Assembly (NCBI GenBank): GCA_902562015.1
Contig: CACERX010000001.1
Coordinates: 76,961-140,960 of the forward strand
DNA: 64,000 bases
From: an uncultured SAR324 cluster bacterium
GTDB taxonomy: Bacteria > SAR324 > NAC60-12
Direction: 5' to 3'
Numbering within the stretch: the stretch's first letter is position 1; each line of letters opens with the position of its first letter. Under the pieces are notes generated by a model. That model did no database searches, was not told the DNA's origin, and was given only the letters and a program-made list of their open reading frames with translations. The translations under genes were made by a program, and so were the position numbers. Below, one piece after another: positions 53,967 to 63,079 of this stretch.

Positions 53967-54745
53967 TTTCCTTTCCATACGGGTTCACGTTTTTCATTAA
54001 AGGCTTTTGCGCCCTCCTTCATGTCTTCTGAACGGTTAACATTTACTACTGAAGAACAAGCATCATGGACTGAAAAAGCTTCATTTTCCGGTATCATTTC
54101 AGTCATTCTTAGAACCTGTTTTATTGCAGGATAAAGCAGAGGTGGACCTGCAGAAAGTTTTTCTGCAATTTCGCGTGCTTTTGTTAGTCCCTGTCCTTTT
54201 GGTACTATATGGTTCACTAGCCCCCAGTGTTTGGCTTCATTCGCTTCCATCCAGCGTCCGGTCATCATCATTTCAATAGCTACATGATAAGGGACTCTTC
54301 TCCTGAGTTTCACAACTCCACAATCTGGAAGTACGCCTACATTTATCTCAGGAAGTGCAAAAGTAGCATGTTCTTCAGCAACTATAATATCGCAGCCAAG
54401 CATTATTTCAAACCCTCCTCCACACGCAATCCCATTTACAGCACAAATCACAGGCTTATTAAAATTTCTTGGATAGTTTAAACCACCAAAACCGCCAGAG
54501 CCGTAATCTGAGTCAGATTCTTCTCCAGTTTCAGCCACATTTTTCAGATCCCAACCAGCAGAAAAAAATTTTTCTCCCTTGCCCGTTAGAATGGCAAAAC
54601 GCATCTCAGGATCGTTCCTGAAACTTTCCCACATCCGGTTCATTTTCCGACTGTCTTCAGCACTTATAGCATTCGCCTTACCTTTAGAAAGGGTAATTTC
54701 AAGCACGGATCCAACTTGGTTTAGAACGAACGGTGAATCAGACAT
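53963..54745 (-). CDS. Enoyl-CoA hydratase/isomerase-family (crotonase) protein
   Basis: This 260-residue crotonase-fold enzyme has LTGKGEKFFSAGWDLK (about 53-68), the oxyanion-hole region; GIACGGGFEIMLGCDIIVAEE, the second oxyanion loop with its helix; and ALPEINVGVLPDCGVVKLRRRVPY with the catalytic Glu. These resemble carnitinyl-CoA dehydratase (CaiD) and related hydratases. Its ATG overlaps the ligase stop by one base (TAATG), so the two are translationally coupled. A CaiD-like role is possible in view of the upstream CoA ligase and the acyl-CoA dehydrogenase at 59.0 kb, but a carnitine pathway is not demonstrated. Confidence 0.85.
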   Translation of the reverse strand: MSDSPFVLNQVGSVLEITLSKGKANAISAEDSRKMNRMWESFRNDPEMRFAILTGKGEKFFSAGWDLKNVAETGEESDSDYGSGGFGGLNYPRNFNKPVICAVNGIACGGGFEIMLGCDIIVAEEHATFALPEINVGVLPDCGVVKLRRRVPYHVAIEMMMTGRWMEANEAKHWGLVNHIVPKGQGLTKAREIAEKLSAGPPLLYPAIKQVLRMTEMIPENEAFSVHDACSSVVNVNRSEDMKEGAKAFNEKREPVWKGK

Positions 54746-56772
54746 TATTTTTCTTTCATCATTATAAGTGCATCCGCTACTACCACTCCTTTGCCGGAAG
54801 GACGCACGATTAAAGGATTAATCTCACATCCTGTAAGATTTTCAATTTTACTTTTTATAAATTTTTCAAAAGACATTACTGTTTCAACTAGCTCTTCTGA
54901 ATCGCCTTCAGGTTGTCCCCTCCAGCCTTTGAGGAGTTTGTTTGAGCGAAGTTTACTTATTGATTCTTTCACATATTTTTTAGATAAAGGCATCATCAAT
55001 ACTACCGAATCCTTTAGCAATTCCGTAAATATTCCTCCAGTACCAAGTGTTATAGTCAGACCGAACTGCTTGTCATCGGTCATTCCCAATATAAACTCGG
55101 CCACGCATTCAGTTATCATTTCTTCAACTAAAAAAGTATCACTTAATCCAGACATTTTTGAAAGAGCATCTTTCAACTCGGATGCATTTTTTAAGTTAAT
55201 AGTAACACCGCTCATATCTGACTTGTGTAGTATTTCTGGCACAACTGCTTTTAAAACTACCGGGAATCCAATCGCCTTCGCAGCTTCCAAAACCTTATCT
55301 TCACTAACTAGTTTGCTTTCTGGAATGTTTATCTGGTGTTTTTTAAGCAAATTTTTAGCCTCAAATTCATTTAACGTTTTTACATCAATGCTTTCGTTAT
55401 TTGAAGGAACTATTTGCGGAGGTGACCATTCACTCCAAACCTTACTTATTTTAGCAGCATGACACAGGGCTTCAATGGATTCCAAAAGACCCTGTAAAGG
55501 AACAACACCCGAACTCAAACATCTTTCTCGTGTTGACTTAGTCAGACTTTCCGGTAATGACGACAGCAAAGAAACCTTAGCAGTTGTTTTTTGAGCTACT
55601 TTCAGCAGCACCTCAATCACATTATCAAAAGATTCGGTATCTGCCTCAGTTTCATCCTGTGGATCAAGCATCAAGGCCGTCACAGCATAACCGCATTTCA
55701 GTAGGACATCAAACATTTCCTGCAGTTTTGTATTTTCAAACCACGTTGCAGTCTGAAAATCAAGAGGATTGCTTAATTTAACACGATTACCTACTGTAGC
55801 CTTCAATGCGTCAATTTTATCTTCTGGAATTGCGGTGAAGTTCAATTCAAAACCCTTAGCAATATCCGAAACCATCGACATATCCCCGCCTGATGCTCCC
55901 AAAATCAAAATTTTGTTGGAAGGAAGGGGGCCAAAACAATGAAATATCTTAAGCGTTTCTACGAGCGAACTAAGTGTCTCACATCTAGCAACTCCTATCC
56001 TTTCAAAAAACGCATCATGTATTTCATCAGACCCTGTCAACGCCCCTGTATGAGTCATTGCAATACTTTGACTCTGAATGGACCTTCCGACCTTAATCAG
56101 AGCAATAGGTTTACCAAGGCTTCTTGCGTGGTCGACTGAATCAATAAATTTTTGCACATCAAGGATGCCCTCTAGATAGAGCCCAATTGCAGAAACTCGA
56201 TCATCTTCTGCACAGTATTGAATCAAATCTTCTGCGGCAAGTCTCTGTTGGTTGCCGACTGTAATCACATATCCCAACGGTAGTGACCTGCGTTGCCCCA
56301 TTACAGTAATTGAAATTGTCCCACTCTGAGAAATAAATGCTACACCACGTTCTAGAGATTTTCCTGTAACCTGATCGGGCCACATAGCAACTCGATCGAA
56401 AAAATTGGCAAATCCATAACAGTTTGGACCTATATAAGGTATATCTCCAGCAGCATGATCAAGCTTTAGGGCAAAAGCTTCTCCGTCCTTTACTTCATTG
56501 AATCCGGATGCAAAAATAACTGCCCCTCCAATGCCTTTCTTTTTGAGTAAACGGAACTCCTTTATTGTAAGATCACGATTTATTCCCAAAAATACCGAAT
56601 CAGGCACTCCTGGAAGATTATCTGTTGAATTAATACAATTCTCTCTGGTGGGGTTTACATGCCATATATCTCCTGAGAATCCCAACTTACGGCATTGTTG
56701 AACTACATAATCTGACCATTTACCTCCATATACGGCTATAGATTTAGGTCGAAAAAGACGTTCCAAGTTCAT
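54745..56772 (-). CDS. NDP-forming acyl-CoA synthetase (acetate-CoA ligase family)
   Basis: This 675-residue fused enzyme has a CoA-binding domain from the start (FRPKSIAVYGG), a flavodoxin-like and succinyl-CoA-ligase-like middle with the active HTGALTG (phosphohistidine, about residue 245), and a C-terminal ATP-grasp domain (about 460-675; KLVSEDKVLEAAKAIGFPVVLKA). It activates a carboxylate to a CoA thioester with ADP formation and is the first enzyme of the coupled trio. The substrate is unknown. The order ligase-hydratase-dehydrogenase is one in which a CoA-bound acid is hydrated and further processed. Confidence 0.9.
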   Translation of the reverse strand: MNLERLFRPKSIAVYGGKWSDYVVQQCRKLGFSGDIWHVNPTRENCINSTDNLPGVPDSVFLGINRDLTIKEFRLLKKKGIGGAVIFASGFNEVKDGEAFALKLDHAAGDIPYIGPNCYGFANFFDRVAMWPDQVTGKSLERGVAFISQSGTISITVMGQRRSLPLGYVITVGNQQRLAAEDLIQYCAEDDRVSAIGLYLEGILDVQKFIDSVDHARSLGKPIALIKVGRSIQSQSIAMTHTGALTGSDEIHDAFFERIGVARCETLSSLVETLKIFHCFGPLPSNKILILGASGGDMSMVSDIAKGFELNFTAIPEDKIDALKATVGNRVKLSNPLDFQTATWFENTKLQEMFDVLLKCGYAVTALMLDPQDETEADTESFDNVIEVLLKVAQKTTAKVSLLSSLPESLTKSTRERCLSSGVVPLQGLLESIEALCHAAKISKVWSEWSPPQIVPSNNESIDVKTLNEFEAKNLLKKHQINIPESKLVSEDKVLEAAKAIGFPVVLKAVVPEILHKSDMSGVTINLKNASELKDALSKMSGLSDTFLVEEMITECVAEFILGMTDDKQFGLTITLGTGGIFTELLKDSVVLMMPLSKKYVKESISKLRSNKLLKGWRGQPEGDSEELVETVMSFEKFIKSKIENLTGCEINPLIVRPSGKGVVVADALIMMKEK

Positions 56773-56804
56773 AATATATTGAGTAGTAGGTGTAAATAAA
56801 TCTG

Positions 56805-56818
56805 ATTACTTTAGTAAT
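56805..56818. promoter_or_regulatory. Short palindrome in a divergent promoter region
   Basis: ATTACT (56805-56810) and AGTAAT (56813-56818) are perfect inverted arms separated by TT, in the 141-base gap between the leftward CoA ligase gene and the rightward SDR gene. An operator is possible. Confidence 0.25.
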
Positions 56819-56913
56819 TTTGATAAGATGCGGATTGAGTTATGTTATTTATTTTTATTAAAATTGTCAGCAATAGTTTTAGTTTAATTTTTTAACATCT
56901 AATAGATAGCTGA

Positions 56914-57684
56914 ATGAAAATCTCACTTAAGGGGAAGCGCGTATTTATAAGTGGAGCCGCAGAAGGTATTGGGAGAGCTACTGCGTTATCCATGCATAAA
57001 CTCGGTGCTGAAGTAATTATATGTGACATTAACGAAGAAAAATTAAGTTCAATGGGGAAAGAAATTAAAACTTTTGTATGTGATGTCTCTGATTCAAGTA
57101 AAGTAGACAGGATGTTCAAACAGATAGAGAATTTTGGACTAGATATTCTTGTTAACAATACAGGTATTTCAGGCCCTACCAAGCTTATAGAAAATATAAC
57201 TGACGATGAATGGCGTGCTTGTATGTCAGTATGTATTGATTCTCATTTTTACTGCACTCGCCGTGCAGTGCCAATTTTTAAGCAACAGAACCACGGAGTA
57301 ATAATCAACCTAATTTCAGGTGCCGGAATAATGGGATACCCCACAAGAAGTCCCTATGTTGCCGCAAAATGGGCAGTGACAGGTCTTACAAAATCTTTGG
57401 CTATGGAGCTTGGTCCGGATAATATTCGCGTAAACGGTATTGTTCCCGGTAATGTGAATGGTGATCGTTTGGAAAGAGTGATTGCTGCACACGCAGAAGT
57501 AGATAAGCTAGATACTGAAACTGTGCGCAGATTGTATAAAATCGGCACATCAATGCAGTGCTTTGTTGATCCGGAAGAAATTGCGGAGTTGATATGCTTT
57601 CTCAGCTCTGACTGCTCAAAACACATCTCAGGACAAATAGTGGGAGTTGACGGTAATACAGAGACTCTTTACCCCAGGAGCTAA
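56914..57684 (+). CDS. Short-chain dehydrogenase/reductase (SDR)
   Basis: This 256-residue classical SDR has SGAAEGIGRA (NAD-binding loop, usually TGxxxGIG), NNTGISG (the structural NNAG position), LISGAG with the catalytic Ser, and PYVAAKWAVTG with the Tyr and Lys. It would oxidise a secondary alcohol or reduce a ketone with NAD(P)H. It is the only plus-strand gene in this catabolic region and is divergent from the CoA ligase. It may share a regulatory region and pathway with the minus-strand genes. Start ATG 56914 is standard, with no strong ribosome binding site seen. Confidence 0.9.
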   Translation: MKISLKGKRVFISGAAEGIGRATALSMHKLGAEVIICDINEEKLSSMGKEIKTFVCDVSDSSKVDRMFKQIENFGLDILVNNTGISGPTKLIENITDDEWRACMSVCIDSHFYCTRRAVPIFKQQNHGVIINLISGAGIMGYPTRSPYVAAKWAVTGLTKSLAMELGPDNIRVNGIVPGNVNGDRLERVIAAHAEVDKLDTETVRRLYKIGTSMQCFVDPEEIAELICFLSSDCSKHISGQIVGVDGNTETLYPRS

Positions 57685-57724
57685 ATAATTTTTTAGAAAA
57701 TTTGTAACAAAAAAATTGGCACCA

Positions 57725-58906
57725 TTATTGGCAACTATACTGCAGTCTGAAGTCCTCTTTATTAAACTGCTTTGGGAAGCACCCGTTTAGCACAAATTCT
57801 TTGGCTATACATCCTAATTCGTCTGCAGATTTAGCACACTGTCCGTTATCCGCCAGCAATGAAAAAATCTGAGTACCTTCAAACTGATCGATATATTGCT
57901 TACCTGTCGGAGATCTTGAAGTAACACATGATTTACTGCTAAAATTTTTAAAGTTTATACTTGGGAGTAAATTTTTAAGTTTATCTGTAAGCCATTCAAC
58001 TCTTGTCATGTCTCCTTCACTTTTAAACCACTGGGTCAAAGACTCTCTGTTAATCGGTAGAGAATCACCAAATGAATGTCCTATTTTTACATAATGTTTT
58101 CCGTCGGGATACAAAACGGGAGGCATAAAATAAATATAGCGCATTTGATCATTTCCATAGCGATAGCTAAGTGAAGGCATGCCCTTTAGTGAAGGTAACT
58201 GCTGTTTCGCTATTTCCCCGTATACAACTGTATGAGGCACAACTTCGTATTCAATTTCCTTTGGTATCAAACCACCAATATTTGCATATGCCCCCGTCGC
58301 AATGACAACCTTTCTGCACTTCAGTTTTTCATTATTTGTACAAACCGAAATAGATGTATCATCTTGACTGATTTCTATAACAACATCATTAATTATCCTT
58401 CCTCCGTACATCTCAAGAGATTTGTTTTGTGCGGCAATTTGGATTCGTGGATTGATATACCCACCCATGGTCTGCTGATATATTATCTTTACATCTGAAG
58501 GAAAGTTAAAGTAGGGAAAGCGTTCTGCCGACTCCTTTTGCGAAAAATGCTCTGCGTCAGGGAAATATTCTCTTTGTACTGTTTCTACATTTGTATAATA
58601 ATCGCTATTGTTTGTAACAGAAAGATAGCCAACTTCGTGAAAAAAACTTGTTCCAGTTTGATTTTCGAGTGGTCGATATTGTGCTATCGAAGCTTTAGCA
58701 ATCTGAGCGTAATAAGGATCTGGATCTAGAATGCGAACAATTCTTCCTGAATCATAATGACTGCCAAACACGCCATTGTGGTTATGATAGTCTTCAGGCT
58801 CAGTCGGTCCAATTAGAACTACATTTGTTCCAGCTTTTGCAAACTGCCTTGCGGTAGCAGATCCGATCAGACCTCTTCCCACAACTACAATATCAATGTC
58901 CGTCAT
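57725..58906 (-). CDS. FAD-dependent oxidoreductase, sarcosine oxidase-like (DAO family)
   Basis: This 393-residue flavoprotein has the dinucleotide-binding VVVGRGLIGSATARQFA at the N-terminus and VVIATGAYANIGGL in the FAD/substrate domain. Similarity is to monomeric sarcosine/N-methyltryptophan oxidases (DAO family), which oxidise a secondary amine and release H2O2. The C-terminal Cys typical of covalent FAD attachment cannot be confirmed by eye. Its substrate may be an N-methylated amino acid or another amine, which would fit an amine-catabolic reading of the cluster. It follows the acyl-CoA dehydrogenase gene on the same strand with a 105-base gap. Confidence 0.8.
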   Translation of the reverse strand: MTDIDIVVVGRGLIGSATARQFAKAGTNVVLIGPTEPEDYHNHNGVFGSHYDSGRIVRILDPDPYYAQIAKASIAQYRPLENQTGTSFFHEVGYLSVTNNSDYYTNVETVQREYFPDAEHFSQKESAERFPYFNFPSDVKIIYQQTMGGYINPRIQIAAQNKSLEMYGGRIINDVVIEISQDDTSISVCTNNEKLKCRKVVIATGAYANIGGLIPKEIEYEVVPHTVVYGEIAKQQLPSLKGMPSLSYRYGNDQMRYIYFMPPVLYPDGKHYVKIGHSFGDSLPINRESLTQWFKSEGDMTRVEWLTDKLKNLLPSINFKNFSSKSCVTSRSPTGKQYIDQFEGTQIFSLLADNGQCAKSADELGCIAKEFVLNGCFPKQFNKEDFRLQYSCQ

Positions 58907-59011
58907 AACTGTAGGATTTAAATTATCAGTGATTTTTTTTTAGAGCCAATTTAAAATAACTATAATCAATTTATGAACTTAATCAATGAATAATTTTTTA
59001 AAAATGGTTTT

Positions 59012-60175
59012 TCAAGCACCAAATGGCCGAAGCAGTGCTCGTGAGATGATATGACGCTGTATTTCAGAGGTACCGTCCCAAATTCTTTCAACCCTAGAGT
59101 CTCTCCATATCTTCTCCAAAGGAAGGTCCTCCATTAACCCCATTCCACCAACTGTCTGAATTGCCTGATCAGCTACTCTAGCTAACATCTCTGTGCAATA
59201 GAGCTTGGCCATTGCACAATCTTCTGGTGTAACTGATCCCTGGTCAATTTTCCAAGCTGTTTCCATAAGCAAGAGGTTTGCAAGTCTGATTTCCATTGAC
59301 ATGTCTGCAAGAGGAAAGGAAACGCCCTGGAATTTACCTATTTTTTGACCGAACTGCTCCCTATTGGCAGCATACTTTAGTGCAGTATCAAAAGCTCGTT
59401 CCGCTCGTGCAACGCTTGTAGCTGCAACAGTAAGACGAGTAGGTCCAAGCCATTCGTTTATTAATTGAAACCCCTGTCCTTCTGTTCCCAGCATCCTCCA
59501 TTCTGGAATACGTACATTGTTAAAATTTAGGATGTTATTAGTATATCCCCTGTGAGATACATTCTTGTAACCATCAGCAACCTCAACTCCAGTATCACTG
59601 AAATCAACAAGGAAAGCTGAAATTTGCTTTTTAATGCCTTTGTCAGTTTCCTCTTCTCCAGTTGCCGCAAACAGTACACAGTAATCTGAAACAGCTGCCT
59701 GTGAGATAAAATGTTTCACTCCATTAATAAGCCAGTGACCTTTATCATGGGTTGCTTTACAATTCATTCCTCTTAAATCTGAACCTGCTTCAGGTTCAGT
59801 CATTGCTATACAATCTCTCTTTTTACCTCGAACAGTGGGTTCCAGGAATTCTGTTACCTGCTTTCCCTGGCATGCAGAAAGAATATTTAAAGGACGGTGA
59901 GCACATTCTGCAAGTGCCAGTGAAGTCCTTCCAAGTTCTTTTTCTATCAGCATTACAGATACGGCGTCTAAACCACCACCACCTGCTTCTTCAGGAAGAT
60001 TGCAGGCATGCAATCCAAGCTCAATAGATTTTTTTTTCAAAACGACTGCAAGGTCAGATGGAAGAATGCCTTTAGTCTCCAAAATTTCTTCATGTGGCAT
60101 CATATCTTTCTCGACGAAACTTTTTGTCATTTCAACAAGCATTTTTTGTTCGTCACTTAAATTAAAATCTAACAT
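59012..60175 (-). CDS. Acyl-CoA dehydrogenase
   Basis: This 387-residue flavin-dependent acyl-CoA dehydrogenase has AMTEPEAGSDLRGM (about 124-137), the FAD/substrate loop; GVKHFISQAA; ANREQFGQKIGKFQGV; and the C-terminal VGGMGLMEDLPLEKIWRDSRVERIWDGTSEIQRH. The position normally held by the catalytic Glu in the YEGT motif of medium-chain enzymes reads WDGT here, so Asp is in that place, and the base could be elsewhere as in some other subfamilies. It desaturates an acyl-CoA and passes electrons to ETF. Location beside a CoA ligase and a crotonase suggests a beta-oxidation-like step on the cluster substrate. Confidence 0.9.
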   Translation of the reverse strand: MLDFNLSDEQKMLVEMTKSFVEKDMMPHEEILETKGILPSDLAVVLKKKSIELGLHACNLPEEAGGGGLDAVSVMLIEKELGRTSLALAECAHRPLNILSACQGKQVTEFLEPTVRGKKRDCIAMTEPEAGSDLRGMNCKATHDKGHWLINGVKHFISQAAVSDYCVLFAATGEEETDKGIKKQISAFLVDFSDTGVEVADGYKNVSHRGYTNNILNFNNVRIPEWRMLGTEGQGFQLINEWLGPTRLTVAATSVARAERAFDTALKYAANREQFGQKIGKFQGVSFPLADMSMEIRLANLLLMETAWKIDQGSVTPEDCAMAKLYCTEMLARVADQAIQTVGGMGLMEDLPLEKIWRDSRVERIWDGTSEIQRHIISRALLRPFGA

Positions 60176-60218
60176 AAAATTAATCTTGGCTGCTTAACAA
60201 TTTTAGTTTGGGAATAAA

Positions 60219-60995
60219 TTATTCCAAACGACCAAAAAATGTCATTCTTGCCAGTTTAGAAAGCATGATGCCTGGCTCTGTGTTAAAATTAAGCGTAACC
60301 AGTATTCTGGCGTGATCACTTTTAACCTGGGTGACACGATGTAAGGAGTTCCTACCTTTGAAAAGTACAAGAGAACCATCACCCATATTAAGTTTCTTGC
60401 ATGGAATTCTGCCTTTGACCACATCTTCGGTTTTTGCAAAACCCTGATCATTTTTTTCAAAATTTCTTAAATACTCAAGATACTGGAACTCTCCCCCCTG
60501 TTCAGGTGCCTGAACCATAAGGGTTACTGCAAAAGATGCATTGTCATAGTGCCAGCCTAGCTGTTGACCCTTTTCAAAATAGTTTATGTTTATAGAGGAC
60601 AGGTTGTCTGTGTAAGGGAAAATTTTATTAGAAAGTAATGCTTCTAAAAAACTTTGGAATACGGACCATTCATAAAGTGTCCTTAGGGGTGAATCCAAGG
60701 GTATCTGATCGTGTGTAACACATCCTTTGTCACTAGACTGTGCAAGATTCCTAATATGCTCATCAGGTAGGTCAGGGTCTGGTTTAAGCAAATAAGCGTT
60801 GTGGTTCTGATGACAAAAATAAGCTAAATGATGCAATTCTCTTGATTCTGATTGTAAATAATCAAGAGATTCAAACGTAAGAAAATTTTCCATTACCAAG
60901 GCACCTTTTAAATCAAGCTTTGCCTTGCAATTTTTTCTATAGTTTATGTCCTTTATTGGATGTTTCTGCAAATTAACTATTTTCTCAGGTGTCAT
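60219..60995 (-). CDS. HalD/BesD-like 2-oxoglutarate/Fe(II) oxygenase
   Basis: The 258-residue protein has the layout of the HalD/BesD family: GWHYDNASFAVTLMVQAPEQGGEF supplies the His-x-Asp iron ligands (about 150-152). The distal His and 2-oxoglutarate Arg are in GRNSLHRVTQVKSDHARILVTL, and the protein ends RMTFFGR. BesD-type halogenases have Gly in place of this Asp to make room for chloride. The Asp here indicates a hydroxylase or other oxygenase, not a halogenase. Substrates of the family include free amino acids. It lies between the acyl-CoA dehydrogenase and LDH2 genes, with short gaps on the same strand. Confidence 0.8.
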   Translation of the reverse strand: MTPEKIVNLQKHPIKDINYRKNCKAKLDLKGALVMENFLTFESLDYLQSESRELHHLAYFCHQNHNAYLLKPDPDLPDEHIRNLAQSSDKGCVTHDQIPLDSPLRTLYEWSVFQSFLEALLSNKIFPYTDNLSSININYFEKGQQLGWHYDNASFAVTLMVQAPEQGGEFQYLEYLRNFEKNDQGFAKTEDVVKGRIPCKKLNMGDGSLVLFKGRNSLHRVTQVKSDHARILVTLNFNTEPGIMLSKLARMTFFGRLE

Positions 60996-61024
60996 TTTGA
61001 TCCTTCATAATCTTCCACACAAAG

Positions 61025-62083
61025 TCATTTATAACTCTTAATTAATCCTGATTTAACTTCCAGCTTTTTAGCTAAATTCAACATTTGTTTCCAAGTCTTT
61101 AATGGAATTGCTACACCCTTCTGTTCGTTTTCGGTGTATGAGTCTCGTTCACGCTCACCAGGAATTTCTACACTATCAAAACCCGGTAAAGTAGGGCATG
61201 AACGCAGATCCTGAAGTATTTCTTCAGCAACTTTCATGTACTTTTTAGCATCAACGTACAAATTGGTGTCAACACAAACACAAAACCAATTCATCTCAGT
61301 GGTCACCGGTCCCAGCATTGCCTCCCCAATCAGTTCTGCCAAAAGTGCTAAACCATATCCTTTTGGACCAGCCATTGGCAGAATTGCTCCACCATTAAAG
61401 TAATCATTCGGATCTCGAGTAGGATTACCATTCGTATCAATCAACATTCCCTCAGGCAGCAAAACACCAGCACTCTTAGCAGCATATATCCATCCTCCAG
61501 CAATCTGGCCAGTTGCGAAATCAAGCACTATAGGACCTTTTTTACCACCAGGAATTCCAAAAGCATATGGATTGGTAGGCAACATCCCTTTGGATCCTCC
61601 ATGTGGAGCAACCTGTGGCCAATCTTTATGACCTCCTCCTCCTACCCATATTGTCAAACAGCCTGCTTCGGCTCCCTTTTCGGCAAATGCCCCCACACGT
61701 CCTGTATGACCACAATGGATCGCAGCCACAGTAGAGATACCTTTTTCTTTTGCTTCTGCAATTGCTTTTTCAATTCCAAGCTGAAGAGCAGGTATCCCAA
61801 ATCCTCCTTGACCATTAACAATCCATGCTCCATTATCCTTCTGGTTTAAAAAAGGACGTCCAGAGGGGTTCATATAACCATTTTCCAGTTGCTCCACATA
61901 CTGAATCATACGCATTACACCGTGAGATTCAACACCTTTAAGATTTGACTCCACAAGATGCTCGGCAACAAATTCAGAAATATCTTCATCACAACCTACT
62001 TTCTGGAAAACACTGCTTACCAGAGCTCTAATATCTTTGACAGGAACAAGTTCGCGCTTTTCAACTTCCAGTTTGCTACTCAT
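61025..62083 (-). CDS. Malate/L-lactate dehydrogenase-like (LDH2/MDH2) oxidoreductase
   Basis: This 352-residue NAD(P)-dependent enzyme of the LDH2/MDH2 family, unrelated to classical LDH, has NLKGVESHGVMRM (about 49-61), AIHCGHTGRVGAFAEKGAEAG, VLDFATGQIAGG and the catalytic-loop region AGPKGYGLALLAELIG. The end reads LPGFDSVEIPGERERD. Members reduce 2-oxoacids, ureidoglycolate or related compounds. It starts before the 2OG oxygenase gene with a 29-base gap, and so is likely in the same transcript. The substrate is unknown. Confidence 0.87.
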   Translation of the reverse strand: MSSKLEVEKRELVPVKDIRALVSSVFQKVGCDEDISEFVAEHLVESNLKGVESHGVMRMIQYVEQLENGYMNPSGRPFLNQKDNGAWIVNGQGGFGIPALQLGIEKAIAEAKEKGISTVAAIHCGHTGRVGAFAEKGAEAGCLTIWVGGGGHKDWPQVAPHGGSKGMLPTNPYAFGIPGGKKGPIVLDFATGQIAGGWIYAAKSAGVLLPEGMLIDTNGNPTRDPNDYFNGGAILPMAGPKGYGLALLAELIGEAMLGPVTTEMNWFCVCVDTNLYVDAKKYMKVAEEILQDLRSCPTLPGFDSVEIPGERERDSYTENEQKGVAIPLKTWKQMLNLAKKLEVKSGLIKSYK

Positions 62084-62266
62084 AAATTGATTCTAATCAT
62101 TTTTTGATAATATCTGCTAATTTGGTGCTAAAAGTCTCTCATACTTTTTCTATTCCCCATAATAGATCAATAACACTACTCTAAAAATATTCCCTCAATA
62201 TTTTTATTATTTTTCATTCTGCTAACCTTAGTATTTTTAATCAGCTTAATCATAACTAAAGCTTGG

Positions 62267-63040
62267 CTAGCAGTTACGAACTAGAAAATCTCTCAGTGGT
62301 GGCAAAATTTTCTCAGGACCTTCAATCAAAATAGAATGCTTTAGATTTTCAAGAATTACCAGTTCAGCATTAGGAATTGTATCGGCAATCGATTTATTAA
62401 GGACAGGACTGCAGCCTGCGTCGAACTCACCTGTCATTACCAGGCAAGGACAATCCAGCTGAGGTAACCACGGTAGCATCTCCGTAGCAGCATATATGTC
62501 AAATACGCTCAAGAAAACCTCTTCCGGAGTTTCAACAACCTGCTTGATTCGAGCCTCCACAATATCCGGGTAATTGGCAATGAATTCATCTGTGAACCAT
62601 CGGTTGATGAGGGTTTTAAGCAGTGGGGACACCCCTTTTTCCCTCATCATATTGACAACCCTCTTAACCTTAGCACTTTCCTCTTCAGTTCGGCCTGCTG
62701 CAGTACTGAGGAGTACGACTGTCTCCACACATTCAGGATGGGTGAGGGCGTAAGCAGGCCCGATTTGACCACCAAGTGAATGTCCAATAACATGGATTCT
62801 TTCATGTCCCAAATGCTTTCGGAGTAACTCCATGTCCTCAACGAGTTCATCAAGTGAATAGGGAACTGGTGGTACAGGGCTTTCTCCATGTCCACGTAAA
62901 TCAAACGAAACACAGGTAAAATCAGTACTCAAATTTTCAGTAAAGGCTTCCCATGTCCCTTTACGTGACCCAATACCATGTACCATGTAGAGAGGTGGCC
63001 CCTCTCCTACAACGCTGTATGCTACTTCAATGGAGCTCAT
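62267..63040 (-). CDS. Alpha/beta hydrolase
   Basis: This 257-residue alpha/beta-fold hydrolase has the HGIGSRKG oxyanion loop (about 21-28), GHSLGG with the nucleophile Ser (about residue 97), GEFDAGC with the acid Asp (about 206), and LKHSILIE with the His (about 237). It resembles 3-oxoadipate enol-lactonase and similar carboxylester or lactone hydrolases. The ATG at 63040 has AAGGA about six bases upstream. It lies between the LLM-class gene and the LDH2 gene, and could open a lactone or ester in the pathway. The exact substrate is unknown. Confidence 0.87.
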   Translation of the reverse strand: MSSIEVAYSVVGEGPPLYMVHGIGSRKGTWEAFTENLSTDFTCVSFDLRGHGESPVPPVPYSLDELVEDMELLRKHLGHERIHVIGHSLGGQIGPAYALTHPECVETVVLLSTAAGRTEEESAKVKRVVNMMREKGVSPLLKTLINRWFTDEFIANYPDIVEARIKQVVETPEEVFLSVFDIYAATEMLPWLPQLDCPCLVMTGEFDAGCSPVLNKSIADTIPNAELVILENLKHSILIEGPEKILPPLRDFLVRNC

Positions 63041-63079
63041 GCAAATCCTTCATTTTTTTCGAAATATTCTTTTTTTCAC

